A stretch of 15,103 nt of DNA from JBDSTZ01 sp039927975 (GCA_039927975.1 JBDSTZ010000135.1:1-15103); one strand, 5' to 3'. Counted from the stretch's first letter, positions 6,780 to 13,897 are shown. A program made the numbers and translations. The notes: a model not told the origin generated them from the sequence alone.

Positions 6780-6985
6780 CGCTGTCTCCCCATGTGTGGC
6801 TATTCCGGCCACTATACTCGCTGGGCCCGCCTCGCGCGGGATGGACGCGTGCGCATGTCCCCGGTCGCCTCTGGGCGCATGACCGTGAATGGCATTGACG
6901 GATCCGCTTGGCGCCGGTCAGCTGTGAATGCGGGGCCAGCGGATTAAGGCAAGCGATTTTTTATCGCGCCGGCCGCCGTTGAAAT

Positions 6986-7015
6986 TTGTCAAACCCGCCA
7001 GAACCCGCGTAGAAT
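6986..7015 (+). promoter_or_regulatory. Sigma70 promoter of tRNA-Gly
   Basis: TTGTCA at 6986-6991 and TAGAAT at 7010-7015 are separated by 18 bp. Transcription would start a few bases before the tRNA at 7026. The remaining bases 6780-6985 hold no gene. Confidence 0.65.
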
Positions 7016-7025
7016 GCCCCCTGTC

Positions 7026-7099
7026 GCGGGTGTAGCTCAATGGTAGAGCAGAAGCTTCCCAAGCTTACGACGAGGGTTCGATTCCCTTCACCCGCTCCA
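7026..7099 (+). tRNA. tRNA-Gly (anticodon CCC)
   Basis: The cloverleaf is readable: acceptor GCGGGTG paired with CACCCGC, D arm GCTC/GAGC, anticodon arm with the seven-base loop TTCCCAA giving CCC, T arm GAGGG-TTCGATT-CCCTT, and an encoded CCA end. It decodes GGG. The first base pair of the anticodon stem is a G-A mismatch. It closely resembles E. coli glyU as I remember it. Confidence 0.95.
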
Positions 7100-7420
7100 A
7101 CAAATGCAAGCACTTAAGTGCGGTCGCTCTTCTGTATTATTCCGGCAAAAAATGGTCGAATCCCGCAGCAATCATGTTGTGGGAGGTCGATGCGTCTGTG
7201 GCTCCGGTTTCAAGGGCTGCGCTCACCGCCAAGCGCTCGTTTTCCGCCTTCATCGCCGCTTATTGCCGCCTTTGCGAATCCGCTATTTGTTACCGGTGAA
7301 TTACTTCGAGGAACGCTGTGAAGAATAGCGTTGCAAACTCCATCTCCCGGGCCTTGTCCATAAAATTGTCAATGTCCACGCGGCGTGGACATCTGCCGAT
7401 GCGTAAGGAATAAGTGACCA
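7100..7420. other. Noncoding stretch between tRNA-Gly and the unknown ORF
   Basis: There is no convincing gene in these 320 bases; short open frames here lack ribosome sites and protein-like composition. It contains a perfect 12-bp palindrome GCACTTAAGTGC at 7110-7121, just after the tRNA and without a T-run, and the longer palindrome at 7373-7393. It is visibly more AT-rich than the flanking chromosome. No copy of the tRNA 3' end was seen, so no attachment-site duplication is supported. Confidence 0.5.
7373..7393. promoter_or_regulatory. 21-bp interrupted palindrome upstream of the unknown ORF, possible operator
   Basis: ATGTCCACGC, one G, GCGTGGACAT: ten bases each side are exactly complementary. 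It directly follows TTGTCA (7367-7372), a plausible -35, so it would lie in the promoter spacer as MerR-type operators do; the matching -10 (ACATCT) is poor. It could equally be a hairpin in RNA. It sits 27 bp before the start of the ORF at 7421. Confidence 0.4.
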
Positions 7421-7828
7421 ATGCGGACACAGCCCTATCAACAAAACGCGGAGGCATTACGCGGTCTGGCTTGCTCTGGACTGGGCCTGCTAAGGACCAA
7501 TCAGTTCGAATTGCTTGTAGAACGTTATGGCTACTCAGCGGCGCTTGGACGTGACCCAGTCGACGCAGTAAGGGGCGACTTGGCCCAAGCACTGTCGGAC
7601 GCGTCGGGAAGTGAACTTCTAGCAGTGCACTCGGGCGACTTCCCGTTAGTTTTTTACCAAGGCAATGCCTCGTGCCTTCGCGCTGCGATTGACTGTGAGG
7701 CGCCTACTCAAGACGGCGGAATTGTAATGGTTAGCTTCGTCGTTACCGCGACCGAAACCGAGCAATTCTTTACCTTGGAAGACATTTGCGCAGAGATGGG
7801 ACTTGACGCACCTGCACCGGGCTGTTGA
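7421..7828 (+). CDS. Hypothetical protein, possibly gene-cassette borne
   Basis: 135 residues, not recognised. The composition looks like a soluble globular protein: an N-terminal helical part (about 8-62, with LLRTNQFELLVERYGYSAAL and DPVDAVRGDLAQALSDA) and a C-terminal part with a hydrophobic strand GGIVMVSFVVTAT (99-111) and FFTLEDICAEMGLDA. There is no signal peptide and no membrane helix. An in-frame TGA lies 6 bases before the ATG, and AAGGA about 10 bases before it could serve for ribosome binding. The codon use is less GC-rich than its neighbours. The stop is immediately followed by an attC-like structure (7829-7882), the arrangement of an integron cassette. It is not certain that the ORF is expressed. 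Confidence 0.55.
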   Translation: MRTQPYQQNAEALRGLACSGLGLLRTNQFELLVERYGYSAALGRDPVDAVRGDLAQALSDASGSELLAVHSGDFPLVFYQGNASCLRAAIDCEAPTQDGGIVMVSFVVTATETEQFFTLEDICAEMGLDAPAPGC

Positions 7829-7882
7829 GGCTAACTTGGCGTAGTTGCAGTCGGCGCAACGGCTGCAATGGAGGCGTTAAAC
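7829..7882 (+). repeat. attC-like (integron cassette recombination site) structure
   Basis: The 54-bp segment starts with GGCTAAC (one base off RYYYAAC) right after the ORF stop and ends with GTTAAAC (exact GTTRRRY) preceded by GGC. Inside lies a hairpin, TTGCAGTCG / CGGCTGCAA around a six-base loop, with eight Watson-Crick pairs and one T-G. The two spacers between outer and inner boxes are 9 and 7 bases. Box order, size and position after a stop codon fit an attC site. No integrase gene and no second attC is present, so this is a single, possibly degenerate site. Confidence 0.45.
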
Positions 7883-7935
7883 CTTTGATTAGTGATTTGA
7901 ATTCAGGTCGGTAGCAGCGAAAAATGTAGAGCGGC

Positions 7936-8637
7936 TCAGAACGCCCGCAACAGCAAAGCGCTGTGCGCATCGAACGCGCTGGCCGCCGCGATCGCGCCGG
8001 CCGTGTCCATCGGATGCGCCACCGCGTAGCCGAGCGCCGCGTGGGCGGCGTCGAAGGCGGCCTGGCGACGCGGATCGGTGTCGGCCAGCTGGCGCGCGCG
8101 GGCCGCAGCGGCCTGCGCCACTGCCAGCGCATTACACGAGACCACGCTGGCGGTTGCCGAGTGCGCATGCCGGCCGCCATACGCGGCCCAGAATATTTTC
8201 ACCCGCTCCTTCGGCCGCAGCGTCCTGAACGCGTCGATGGTGGTGGCGACGTCGGCGCGCGCGAGCAGGTCCGCCAGCGTGGTGTCGGCATCGACCGTGA
8301 ACACATTGCTCGCGCCGCGCGGCACGGCCGCCATCACGAAGGCGCGCGCGAAACCGAGTCCCTCGAGGATCAGATTGGGCGAGCGCTGCCCGCCGCCAAT
8401 CACGGTCGGCACGTTCAGCGGGTACAGGTCGAGCACTTCATTGGACGGCTTTTGCAGCGCCAGGCGGTCGATTTGCCAGTTGCCGACCAGCGCCGTGACC
8501 GGCCCGTCGAGCAAGCCGGCGCCCATCGGCGCGAGCAGATGCAGCTCGACGCTGTCGGGCAGGATGAAGCTGTCGTCGCCCTCGTAGCTGCCGTGGCCGG
8601 CGAGGATGATGTCGTTGGCGCAAGTTGATATCGGCAC
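7936..8637 (-). CDS. Protein with N-terminal Stv-like putative adhesin domain
   Basis: 233 residues. The N terminus (CANDIILAGHGSYEGDDSF at about 6-24, then LPDSVELHLLAPMGAGLLDG) resembles the putative adhesin Stv domain as I remember it (a Cys, a hydrophobic strand, GHG, then 'xPxxVxLxxxxPxG'); this is recognition, not a search. The middle (about 90-165) is mixed alpha/beta, with LRPKERVKIFWAAYGGRH. The last 65 residues are alanine-rich helix (AVAQAAAARARQLADTD onward). No signal peptide is apparent. GTG at 8637 is chosen because AAGGAG stands 7 bases upstream; no ATG gives a better start. It is 71 bp downstream of the DUF1906 gene on the same strand, probably cotranscribed. Between them CGGGAACCGCC occurs twice (8658-8668, 8694-8704). 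Function unknown. Confidence 0.75.
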   Translation of the reverse strand: MPISTCANDIILAGHGSYEGDDSFILPDSVELHLLAPMGAGLLDGPVTALVGNWQIDRLALQKPSNEVLDLYPLNVPTVIGGGQRSPNLILEGLGFARAFVMAAVPRGASNVFTVDADTTLADLLARADVATTIDAFRTLRPKERVKIFWAAYGGRHAHSATASVVSCNALAVAQAAAARARQLADTDPRRQAAFDAAHAALGYAVAHPMDTAGAIAAASAFDAHSALLLRAF

Positions 8638-8708
8638 GCGGTCACTCCTTCAAATGTCGGGAACCGCCGCGCCGCGTGACGCCGTTCTCGTTGCGGGAAC
8701 CGCCATGC

Positions 8709-9359
8709 CTACACCTCGGCGGTCGCCCTGATGGTGAACAAGCCCGTCTGCTGCAGCGGGTTGCTCTGGTTGCGGTCGAAATGCAGGGGCGCCAGGCCGT
8801 CGCCCCGCAGCGTGTCGGCGGCCAGTTGCTTGAGGTTGTACTCCGAATAGTCGAGGTAGCCAGCGTAGCCGCGCGACTGCGACAGCCAGCCGAAGCGCGC
8901 CAGCCTGGCGTACAGCATGGCGCGGCAGCAGGTGCCCGAGCCGTAGATGCCGACCAGGTAACGCTGGTCGGCCGGCGCCGCCTCGAAAGCCGTGCGTATG
9001 CCCTTGAAGTAATGGGTCACCGGACCGACCAGTTCAGAGCCGCTGGGATCGAAATCGACCGCGAAGTAGATGGCCGACCCGGCCGGCTGGCCAATTTCAT
9101 CGCGCGCCATGCGCTGCGCGGCCAGCCCGTCGGCCAGGCCCTGCTCGTACGAAAAATATTCGCCCCGGTAGCCCTCGGCTTCCCAGATCGCCCCCAGTTC
9201 GAGGCCGGCGTCGGCCAGCGCGAGCGCCTCTGGCCGGGTCAGGTTGCGCGCCGGATTGCGGCCGTAGTAGCGCACCGCGAAATCGAAGCCGCAGGCGGCC
9301 AGCCGGCCCGCGTAGAGGTCGAGCTTGCTGCGCGTGTCCAGACCATGTAAAACCTTCAT
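8709..9359 (-). CDS. DUF1906 (Rv2525c-like, glycoside-hydrolase-like fold) protein
   Basis: 216 residues. It follows the DUF1906/GH25-like pattern: LHGLDTRSKLD at the start (Asp 8), FDFAVRYYGRNP (25-36), a Lys/Arg-free 'LTRPEALALADAGLELGAIWE' block (40-60), the central SAIYFAVDFDPSGSE (95-109) with paired acidic residues, then LVGIYGSGTCC (135-145). Proteins of this fold are TIM-barrel relatives of lysozyme-type peptidoglycan hydrolases; activity has not been shown for most members. No signal peptide or membrane segment is seen, so any cell-wall target would need another export route. The start is ATG at 9359, with AAGGGA 6 bases upstream; ATG at 9383 is an alternative. It lies between the regulator-like gene and the Stv-like gene on the same strand. 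Confidence 0.85.
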   Translation of the reverse strand: MKVLHGLDTRSKLDLYAGRLAACGFDFAVRYYGRNPARNLTRPEALALADAGLELGAIWEAEGYRGEYFSYEQGLADGLAAQRMARDEIGQPAGSAIYFAVDFDPSGSELVGPVTHYFKGIRTAFEAAPADQRYLVGIYGSGTCCRAMLYARLARFGWLSQSRGYAGYLDYSEYNLKQLAADTLRGDGLAPLHFDRNQSNPLQQTGLFTIRATAEV

Positions 9360-9488
9360 CCTAATTCCCTTCGGTAACGCCATGGCGGCATTGTGGCGGT
9401 CGGTGCGCTGGCGCGAGATGCTGTCACCCGGCAGATTACGATGACGCAATGTAAAAAATAAGTATCGATACCGTAACAAGCAAAGTTG

Positions 9489-10268
9489 TTACGTGTGCCA
9501 CGGCTGCTGACGCAGGAAGGCGTGGCAGGCGTCGGCCAGCTGTTCCTGGGAACTGATCGAGGCGTCGCCAAGGTGGTCGAGTTGCTCGCTCCACACCACC
9601 GCGTTCATGCCGAGGTCGCGCACCCGCAGCGATACCCGGACCCGCCGCGCATCGCCGCGCACCGCGCCTTCGAGCAGGTAGCCGCTGCGCGGCTGGGTCG
9701 CGCCGGCGCCAAGTTCGTCGGAAAAAAGATCGGTCATGCGCAGCTGGAAGGCGGTGTGCAGGCGAAACTTGAGTTCCTCGTTCAGTCCGGAAGTGAAGGC
9801 ATGCGCCTCCGGATTCGGATCGAGACAGGCCAGCGGGCAAAAGCTCAGGCGCGGCAAGGCGCTGGTGCGTTCGGCCTGCACCCGCTCCGCGCGCGCCAGA
9901 TAACCGCCGAGCGGAATCGAAATGCGCAGTGGATTGCGGCGTCCCTCGTCGGCGTAATAAGCGCCGAGCCGGGCCCGCAGGCGGCCGGCCTGGACCCGCA
10001 CGATCGGGTCGTCGCCGGTGTGATAGCTGCCGGCCTGGCGCCTGAACACTTCGATGCCGATGCGGTATTCGCTGCTGTCGTGCAGGGCGCCGAGCAGACT
10101 GGTGTGGGCGATGAAGCTGAGCAATTCGGAACAGCGGCGCGACTTCGCGAAGCGTTGGCTGGCCAGGACACGCTGCAGTTCCGCGCGGATCTCGTCGGCC
10201 GCTGGCGTGCCTGCGGATGTCGTATCGGCCGGCTCGGCCGCGACAAGGGTGAGGGTAGGCTGCAGCAT
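9489..10268 (-). CDS. Regulator-like protein with conserved N-terminal domain and TolB-N-like domain
   Basis: 259 residues. Residues about 25-127 (ELQRVLASQRFAKSRRCSELL, then a 'GIEVFRRQAGSYHTGDDPIVRVQAGRLRARL' type block and ISIPLGGYLAR) match a domain I know from many large signalling proteins of Acidobacteria and related groups, of unknown function. Residues about 139-232 (PRLSFCPLACLDPNPEAHAF, GLNEELKFRL, YLLEGAVRGDARRVRVSLRV, VVWSEQLD) match the TolB N-terminal-like domain found in CadC-type regulators and adenylate cyclases. No DNA-binding, cyclase or TPR domain is present, so it is a short form of such proteins. ATG at 10268 has GAGGAAACC directly before it. It stands first in the minus-strand cluster; 129 bp separate it from the DUF1906 gene, with a GTATCGATAC palindrome at 9462-9471. 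Confidence 0.75.
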   Translation of the reverse strand: MLQPTLTLVAAEPADTTSAGTPAADEIRAELQRVLASQRFAKSRRCSELLSFIAHTSLLGALHDSSEYRIGIEVFRRQAGSYHTGDDPIVRVQAGRLRARLGAYYADEGRRNPLRISIPLGGYLARAERVQAERTSALPRLSFCPLACLDPNPEAHAFTSGLNEELKFRLHTAFQLRMTDLFSDELGAGATQPRSGYLLEGAVRGDARRVRVSLRVRDLGMNAVVWSEQLDHLGDASISSQEQLADACHAFLRQQPWHT

Positions 10269-10700
10269 GGTTTCCTCTCAGTGACATTTTTGATAAGCAA
10301 TTGAGGTAACTGTAGCCGGCACACGCAATTGTTTCCTTCCGAAAACCTTACGGTCGTTAAGTTGCTGTTTTAAAAGGAAAATAAAGTCGTCGGAAGGGGC
10401 GGCGTAAGCTCGACTGCCTTGCGATTTGGCCATTGAGGAGACGATCCGAGGAGGAAACTGGCGTAGTTGGCGGGAATTTGGCGTGGTATTTGATGCGCTT
10501 GTTGCAAGTATTTCCGCCCGGGTGCGGTACATTGTGTTACTTGACAACTGCGCGTGCGAGCTTCACTAGTCGACGATCAGGTGCGTAAAAAGGCCCTCGA
10601 TGGCGACCGGTTTGGCGGATCGGCAGCGCAAGGGGCGCCCGATGGGGCAAGCGTTCAGCGCTGCGATATAATGTCGTCCAGTCTTTTTCACCTCCCGCCC
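10269..10700. other. Divergent intergenic region between the regulator-like gene and trmB
   Basis: 432 bases without a credible gene; the open frames on both strands have no ribosome sites and low-complexity composition. Its left half is AT-richer and must carry the promoter of the minus-strand cluster, but I see no clear -35/-10 pair. The right end carries the trmB -10 element. No repeat longer than a few bases stands out. Confidence 0.5.
10667..10672 (+). promoter_or_regulatory. TATAAT -10 element of trmB
   Basis: This is a perfect TATAAT whose last two bases are the first two of an upstream in-frame ATG (10671). Transcription would start near 10680, excluding that ATG and leaving about 20 bases before the ATG at 10701. 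The -35 position (about 10644-10649) is not recognisable. Confidence 0.55.
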
Positions 10701-11420
10701 ATGTCCTCCGATACCTCCCCGAGCAACACCAGCCGTCCGATGCTGTACGACCCGACCGAGCACCGCATCCGCAGTTTCGTCACCCGCGCCGGCCGCCTGT
10801 CGATCGCCCAGGCGCGCGCGCTCGAAGAACTCGGACCCAAGTTCCTGATCGAATACGCCAAGGCGCCGCTCGACCACGAGCAGGCGTTCGGCCGCAAGGC
10901 GCCCGTGATTCTGGAAATCGGCTTCGGCATGGGCGACACCACTTCGCACATCGCCAAGGGCATGCCGGACAAGGACTTTATTGGAGTCGAAGTGCACACG
11001 CCTGGCGTGGGCAGCCTGCTCAAGCAGATCGGCGAGCAGGGCTTGACCAACCTGCGCCTGATCCAGCACGACGCGGTCGAAGTGCTCAATCAGATGATCG
11101 CCCCCGCGTCGCTGGCCGGCGTGCACGTGTTCTTTCCCGATCCCTGGCACAAGGCGCGCCACAACAAGCGCCGCTTGCTGCAGGCGCCGTTCGTCAAGCT
11201 GCTCGCCGAGCGTCTGGCGCCGGGCGGCTACCTGCACTGCGCCACCGACTGGGAGGATTACGCCGTGCAGATGCTCGACGTGCTGGGCGCGGAACCGCTG
11301 CTGCAAAACACCGCCGACGGCTATGCGCCGCAACCGGCCTACCGGCCGCTGACCAAGTTCGAAAACCGTGGCCTCAAACTGGGCCATGGGGTGTGGGATC
11401 TGGTGTTCGTCAAGAAGTAA
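10701..11420 (+). CDS. trmB: tRNA (guanine-46-N7)-methyltransferase
   Basis: TrmB methylates G46 in the variable loop of tRNAs using S-adenosylmethionine. It is 239 residues, typical for the family. The opening MLYDPTEHRIRSFVTRAGRLS (14-34) is family-typical, the SAM-binding motif VILEIGFGMGDTT is at 69-81, the IGVEVH segment at 94-99 and the diagnostic FFPDPWHKARHNKRRL at 144-159. The start is ATG 10701 and not 10671 or 10554, because a TATAAT overlaps the 10671 ATG and the extra upstream residues show no family match. No Shine-Dalgarno sequence is visible before either start. It is convergent with the small gene at 11544-11903. Confidence 0.96.
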   Translation: MSSDTSPSNTSRPMLYDPTEHRIRSFVTRAGRLSIAQARALEELGPKFLIEYAKAPLDHEQAFGRKAPVILEIGFGMGDTTSHIAKGMPDKDFIGVEVHTPGVGSLLKQIGEQGLTNLRLIQHDAVEVLNQMIAPASLAGVHVFFPDPWHKARHNKRRLLQAPFVKLLAERLAPGGYLHCATDWEDYAVQMLDVLGAEPLLQNTADGYAPQPAYRPLTKFENRGLKLGHGVWDLVFVKK

Positions 11421-11543
11421 GGAAGCGCCATCCGGCTGACGCGCGGAAAGATATCGACGCGCGGGCCCGCTGGCTGATGGCCGTGGCGCTTGCCTGATAC
11501 CGGTCCGCGGCGGCGATCAGCCGAGCGCCGCTTCGCATGCCAA

Positions 11544-11903
11544 TCAAGCCTTCGATGAATTTGCCGGCGCGCCTTGCTGCGCGTCGGCTTCGTCGAAGAT
11601 GCTGGGGAAATTGTCGGCCACGAACTGCTCGACAAACTCGTTGGGGCCGAGCGAGAGGCCCTGCTTTTTGGCGTGCGCCTGGTAGCCTGCCCACATCACC
11701 CGGACCGAATCAGGGAAGTCGACGGGCAGCTCCAGCTGCTTGACCACCAGCTCTTGCCAGCTGCCGTTGAAATTGAAGGTGCGGGCCAGCGTTGGCTGCA
11801 CTTCGAGCATCACCTGCTGTTGCGGGGCGCCGAGCTGGCCGATCACGTCGAGCAGGTAGCTGTCCAGCAGACGGAGAAATGGTTTTCCTTGGTAGCGGTC
11901 CAT
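11544..11903 (-). CDS. Conserved-looking hypothetical protein, 119 residues
   Basis: Not recognised by name. It is a small soluble protein, predicted helical: MDRYQGKPFLRLLDSYLLDVIGQL, then QQQVMLEVQPTLARTFN, a WQELVVKQLELP segment, and a motif DSVRVMWAGYQAHAKKQG before NEFVEQFVADNFP and a polar tail. There is no signal peptide, membrane helix or cysteine motif. AAGGAACC stands just before the ATG at 11903. It lies 169 bp beyond the recQ stop on the same strand, but a terminator separates them and a promoter precedes it, so it is probably a separate unit. The clean composition and good start support a real gene. Confidence 0.75.
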   Translation of the reverse strand: MDRYQGKPFLRLLDSYLLDVIGQLGAPQQQVMLEVQPTLARTFNFNGSWQELVVKQLELPVDFPDSVRVMWAGYQAHAKKQGLSLGPNEFVEQFVADNFPSIFDEADAQQGAPANSSKA

Positions 11904-11949
11904 AGTGGTTCCTTACGCCGGCGTCGTCGCGGCGCGCCAGCTTGGTGGT

Positions 11950-11975
11950 AAAAAGTCGGCATGCGCCTCATGCCG
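11950..11975 (-). terminator. Rho-independent terminator after recQ
   Basis: On the minus strand CGGCATG, five bases, CATGCCG (11957-11975) is followed after two bases by TTTTT (11950-11954). It stands about 100 bp after the recQ stop and 47 bp before the next gene's ATG. Confidence 0.65.
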
Positions 11976-11977
11976 AA

Positions 11978-12008
11978 ATTATGACCCGTTTGGCGAGTCG
12001 CCTCACAA
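11978..12008 (-). promoter_or_regulatory. Candidate promoter of the small hypothetical gene
   Basis: On the minus strand TTGTGA (12003-12008) and CATAAT (11978-11983) are spaced by 19 bp (18 if TCATAA is taken). The start point would fall near 11971, inside the terminator hairpin, so transcripts from here could not form that hairpin. Confidence 0.5.
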
Positions 12009-12072
12009 TTTTTTTTGAGCCCGCGCAGTCGCAGCGCAGCGCCTCCGCATCGCGCACCAAGGCCCTGAACGC

Positions 12073-13893
12073 CTACAGCATCTCGCGGATGATCGCGACA
12101 ATCTCTTCGCCATACGACACCAGCTTCTTCTCGCCCACGCCGGTCACGCCGCGCAGGTCGTCCAGCGAGGTGGGCTTGACCTTGGCGATCTCGCGCAGGG
12201 TCGCGTCCTGGAACACCACGTACGCCGGCACGCCGTGCGCGCGCGCGGTCTCGACGCGCCACCAGCGCAGCTTGTCGAACATGGCCTGCTCGCCGCTCGA
12301 CAGATCGGTTTCCACATAGCCCTTGGCGCTGGTCGTCGCGCGCTTCTGCTTGACCGGCTTCTGGTACTGCCGCAGCTGCACCTTCTGCCCGCCCTTGAGC
12401 ACGGGGCGCGCCGCGTCGGTCAGCTTGAGCGAGCTATACACCTCGTGATCGACCGTCACCAGGCCCAGCGCGATGGTCTGGCGCAGGATCGCGCGCCACT
12501 CCGCCTCGGCGCGCTCGCTGCCGATGCCGTACACCGACAGCGCATCGTGGTGCCACTGGCTGATCCGCTCCGACTGCACGCCGCGCAGCACGTCGATCAC
12601 GTGGCCGGCGGCGAACCGCTGGTCGACCCTGTAGATCGTCGACAGCAGTTTTTGCACCGGCACCGTGCCGTCGAAGGACACCGGCGGAATCAGGCAGGTG
12701 TCGCAATTGCCGCATGGCGCGGAGCGCTCACCGAAGTATTCGAGCAAGCGCATGCGCCGGCAGCTCATGGTCTCGCACAGGCCGAGCATGGCGTCGAGCT
12801 TCATCGACAGCACCCGCTTGAAGGTTTCGTCGGCCTCCGATTCGTCGATCATGCGGCGCTGCAGCACCACGTCCTGCAGTCCATACGCCATCCAAGCGCT
12901 GGCCGGCAGGCCGTCGCGGCCGGCGCGCCCGGTCTCCTGGTAGTAGCCCTCGATGCTCTTGGGCAGATCGAGGTGGCAGACGAAGCGCACGTCCGGCTTG
13001 TCGATACCCATGCCGAAGGCGATGGTCGCCACCATCACGATCGCTTCCTCGCGCAGAAAGCGCGCCTGGTTGGCGCTGCGCTTGGGGTATTCCATGCCGG
13101 CGTGGTAGGGCAGGGCGCGGATGCCGTTCTCGTTGAGGAACTCGGCGGTCTCCTCGACCTTCTTGCGCGACAAGCAGTAGACGATGCCGGCGTCGCCGCC
13201 ATGCTCGGTGGTGATGAAGTCGAGCAGCTGCTTGCGCCCGTTGCCCTTCTCGACGATCTGGTAGCGGATGTTGGGCCGGTCGAACGACGAGACGAACTGG
13301 CGTGCATCCTGCAGCTGCAGGCGCAGGGCGATTTCGGCGCGGGTCTGCTGGTCGGCGGTGGCGGTGAGGGCAATGCGCGGCACGTCCGGAAAGCGTTCGT
13401 GCAGGATCGACAGCTTGATGTACTCGGGCCGGAAATCGTGGCCCCATTGCGACACGCAGTGGGCCTCGTCGATGGCGAACAGGGCGATGCGCGACGCGTC
13501 GAACAGGTCGAGGCAGCGCTGCGTCATCAGCCGTTCCGGCGCGACATACACCAGGTCGATCTCGCCGGTGCGCACCAGCCGCTCGATGCGCATCGATTCT
13601 TCAAACGTCTGGGTCGAATTGAGGAAGGCGGCGCGCACGCCGACTTCGGCCAGCGCGTCGACCTGGTCCTGCATCAGCGCGATCAGCGGCGAGACCACCA
13701 CGCCGACGCCGTCGCGCAGCAGCGCCGGAATCTGGTAGCACAGCGATTTGCCGCCCCCGGTTGGCATGAGCACGAGCGCATCGCCGCCGCGGCCGACATG
13801 CTCGACGATCTCGCCCTGCTGGCCGCGAAAAGCCGGATAGCCAAAGACGGTCTCTAGTTGTTCGAGCGCGCGCGCGCCCAGTTCGGTGTTCAT
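12073..13893 (-). CDS. recQ: ATP-dependent DNA helicase RecQ
   Basis: This is a 3'-5' DNA helicase of recombination and replication-fork repair. The 606-residue length matches E. coli RecQ. Helicase core: motif 0 around FGYPAFRGQQ (17-26), Walker A MPTGGGKS (43-50), DEAH at 142-145 followed by the aromatic-rich loop CVSQWGHDFRPEY, SAT-like LTATA (176-180), and motif VI QETGRAGRDG (319-328). The zinc site of the RQC domain has Cys 378, 394, 397 and 400. The winged-helix region is about 410-510, and an HRDC domain covers about the last 80 residues (from DKLRWWRVETARAHGVPAYV). ATG at 13893 lies only 4 bases after the uppP stop with no visible ribosome site, so translational coupling to uppP is likely. 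A terminator follows at 11950-11975. Confidence 0.97.
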   Translation of the reverse strand: MNTELGARALEQLETVFGYPAFRGQQGEIVEHVGRGGDALVLMPTGGGKSLCYQIPALLRDGVGVVVSPLIALMQDQVDALAEVGVRAAFLNSTQTFEESMRIERLVRTGEIDLVYVAPERLMTQRCLDLFDASRIALFAIDEAHCVSQWGHDFRPEYIKLSILHERFPDVPRIALTATADQQTRAEIALRLQLQDARQFVSSFDRPNIRYQIVEKGNGRKQLLDFITTEHGGDAGIVYCLSRKKVEETAEFLNENGIRALPYHAGMEYPKRSANQARFLREEAIVMVATIAFGMGIDKPDVRFVCHLDLPKSIEGYYQETGRAGRDGLPASAWMAYGLQDVVLQRRMIDESEADETFKRVLSMKLDAMLGLCETMSCRRMRLLEYFGERSAPCGNCDTCLIPPVSFDGTVPVQKLLSTIYRVDQRFAAGHVIDVLRGVQSERISQWHHDALSVYGIGSERAEAEWRAILRQTIALGLVTVDHEVYSSLKLTDAARPVLKGGQKVQLRQYQKPVKQKRATTSAKGYVETDLSSGEQAMFDKLRWWRVETARAHGVPAYVVFQDATLREIAKVKPTSLDDLRGVTGVGEKKLVSYGEEIVAIIREML

Positions 13894-13897
13894 GCTG

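Noticed and set aside
7290..7592. 100-codon minus-strand open frame across the palindrome
   Set aside because: No ribosome site, no recognisable pattern, and it overlaps the more plausible plus-strand ORF.
7100..7935. Integrative element with tRNA-Gly attachment-site duplication
   Set aside because: No repeat of the tRNA 3' end and no integrase gene are present in the window.
10278..10547. 89-codon minus-strand open frame upstream of the regulator-like gene
   Set aside because: Lies in the divergent intergenic region, lacks a ribosome site and has random-looking composition.
11423..11491. AAGCGCCA / TGGCGCTT inverted repeat between trmB and the small gene
   Set aside because: Only 8 bp per arm with a loop of over 50 bases and no T-run; too weak to call a terminator.
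12235..13857. 540-codon open frame on the plus strand
   Set aside because: Antisense of recQ in GC-rich DNA; composition is His/Ala/Gln/Arg-rich and shows no domain.
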